This document shows, piece by piece, positions 4,701-5,849 of a stretch of 5,849 bases of DNA. The position numbers were made by a program, and so were the translations under genes. Under the pieces are notes generated by a model, which was not told where the DNA came from, made no database searches, and was given only the letters and a program-made list of their open reading frames with translations. The DNA lies in NCBI GenBank assembly GCA_003456455.1, contig DMRV01000101.1, positions 570-6,418 on the forward strand, read 5' to 3'. Positions within the stretch are counted from its first letter, which is position 1. Each line of letters starts with the position of its first letter. Source of the DNA: Flavobacteriales bacterium (GTDB lineage: Bacteria; Bacteroidota; Bacteroidia; UBA10329).

Positions 4701-5848
4701 TATTTTTTCAAATCCTCTGCATCAATACGGTACTTGTGTACCCAAGCATCAGGAACATCTTTTTTCCTTGTCTTCCTCATTTCTTTCACCGCAGGTTTAA
4801 ACGAATCATACTTGGTTGAGTATACGTAGAACCATTTACGTTCCGAATCATATACGATTATACCATCCCGACCTTTTTCCTTCCAAATTTCAACACCTTT
4901 CCAAGCGTTTTCAACACTTCTAAAAGATTCAATTACTACGTAGTAACCGCTTTCTAAGTCCGACTGAGTCATTCCAACAGAACCATCTTCGTTCTTGTAA
5001 GGAGTAATCTGCTGCAACATTCCCTTAAGCATGTTGGTATCAATCATACGGCTGTTTACATCCTCAATTTCCTTGTTGAGTTTGTCAATTTCCTCTTGTA
5101 AACGGAGCAAGTCTTTGTCTTGCGCATCTTTTAGGTCACTAACATCTGTTTTAACACCATCAACTTCTCTGCCTAGCGAATCCATTTTAGAATTGAGTTC
5201 AGATTCAAGTGAATCCATTCGCTCGTACATTAATTCGCTGTCCTGCTTCATTCCAGCCATATCATCTTCAAGTCTCTTGATGCGCTTTTTAAAGCCATCT
5301 AGATTGAATCCAATCATAATTTCATTAGACCAAGGTGCACCAGGGTTTCCGTCAATGCCGTTTAGCGTAAAGTCATATGCATAACCGAACATAAACTTGT
5401 CTGCAACTTTAAAACCGATACCTGCAACAGGTCCAGTTTCAGCTCTCCACGTAAAAGATGCCCATACAATTTCCTTGTAGCCAAACTTCACTGTTCCATC
5501 ATACGAGATATTGGTGTTGTACGGCAGCCACCTAACCATGGCAGAAGGAGCGATTAACCAGTCTTTCTTAATCCAGAAATCATAACCAGCGTAAGCACTG
5601 AAGTGACGAGATAAATCGTACGTAAACTCATCTTCGGAACCTTTAGACTGAATCACAGCTATTGATTCCAATACGTGAGGTGCTGCAATACCAATTTCTA
5701 GCAATCCTTTCCAACTGTATCGTAAACCTGCATCTAGGTCAAACGAAGTACTTCCAATATTGCCGTTGGCAAGAATAATATCTGAAGGATCTTCAACTAT
5801 TGCATCACCAAAATCTAATTGTACATGATTAATTCCAGCAGCAACACC
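4700..5848 (-). CDS. PorP/SprF-like outer-membrane protein fused to coiled coil and SPOR-like domain (N-terminus outside window)
   Basis: The frame is open from the window edge to the TAA at 4702-4700, giving 382 visible residues. The first in-frame TTG (5704) is internal to the barrel and not the start. Visible residues 1-183 match the C-terminal half of the PorP/SprF family (type IX secretion and gliding; TIGR03519-like): successive strands such as D-L-D-A-G-L-R-Y-S, G-I-A-A-P-H-V-L, S-A-Y-A-G-Y-D-F and a closing strand ending I-M-I-G-F-N-L. Residues ~185-280 form a heptad-rich coiled coil (S-L-E-S-E-L, L-R-L-Q-E-E-I-D-K-L). Residues ~299-375 resemble a SPOR domain: G-Y-Y-V-V-I-E-S-F near the start, a helix, then W-F-Y-V-Y-S, ending in D-A-W-V-H-K-Y. 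SPOR domains bind glycan-stripped peptidoglycan, so the tail may anchor the barrel to the cell wall. Ordinary PorP/SprF proteins end after the barrel. The downstream DUF4442 gene overlaps by one base. Confidence 0.82.
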   Translation of the reverse strand, partial: GVAAGINHVQLDFGDAIVEDPSDIILANGNIGSTSFDLDAGLRYSWKGLLEIGIAAPHVLESIAVIQSKGSEDEFTYDLSRHFSAYAGYDFWIKKDWLIAPSAMVRWLPYNTNISYDGTVKFGYKEIVWASFTWRAETGPVAGIGFKVADKFMFGYAYDFTLNGIDGNPGAPWSNEIMIGFNLDGFKKRIKRLEDDMAGMKQDSELMYERMDSLESELNSKMDSLGREVDGVKTDVSDLKDAQDKDLLRLQEEIDKLNKEIEDVNSRMIDTNMLKGMLQQITPYKNEDGSVGMTQSDLESGYYVVIESFRSVENAWKGVEIWKEKGRDGIIVYDSERKWFYVYSTKYDSFKPAVKEMRKTRKKDVPDAWVHKYRIDAEDLKK

Positions 5849-5849
5849 T

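Noticed and set aside
5031..5384. Serine/leucine-rich plus-strand frame of 117 residues
   Set aside because: It is a shadow of the coiled-coil segment of the PorP/SprF-like gene.

Overview
The window looks like ordinary-GC chromosomal DNA of a Bacteroidota (Flavobacteriia/Cytophagia-type) bacterium. The evidence is a PorP/SprF-type outer-membrane protein, a TonB-dependent receptor tail of Bacteroidota type, signal peptides followed by glutamine, weak or absent Shine-Dalgarno sequences, and one TAnnTTTG-type -7 promoter box. A finer placement cannot be made from the sequence. Coding density is extremely high: the only untranslated gaps are 1 to 36 bp.

Layout. (1) Positions 1-339 (+) hold the C-terminal end of a TonB-dependent outer-membrane receptor. 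(2) Positions 2857-340 (-) form a two-gene unit: a secreted protein with a roughly 290-residue charged helix, then a three-histidine-box membrane fatty acid desaturase that starts one base after the upstream stop codon. (3) Positions 2894-4217 (+) form a three-gene unit, divergent from unit 2 across 36 bp. It encodes three small exported proteins: an unrecognised one, a TPR protein and a six-cysteine protein. (4) Positions 5848-4218 (-) form a two-gene unit: a PorP/SprF-like barrel fused to a coiled coil and a SPOR-like C-terminal domain (5' end outside the window), then a DUF4442 hotdog thioesterase-like protein whose start codon overlaps the upstream stop (TAATG).

How the genes fit together. 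Most products are envelope proteins: an outer-membrane receptor, a PorP/SprF-like barrel with a probable peptidoglycan-binding tail, a long periplasmic helix, and small exported proteins. Two lipid-related enzymes (desaturase, hotdog protein) are the downstream members of units whose first gene is an envelope protein. A shared role in envelope remodelling is inference only.

The most notable features are: two convergent gene pairs whose stop codons abut with zero intervening bases; a strong terminator-like hairpin inside the first codons of the DUF4442 gene; a perfect 7-bp inverted repeat in the divergent promoter region; and the PorP/SprF-coil-SPOR fusion. No RNA gene, CRISPR array, insertion sequence or attachment site was seen. 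I do not see proof of a new defence or secretion system. The best candidate for something undescribed is the three-gene secreted unit.
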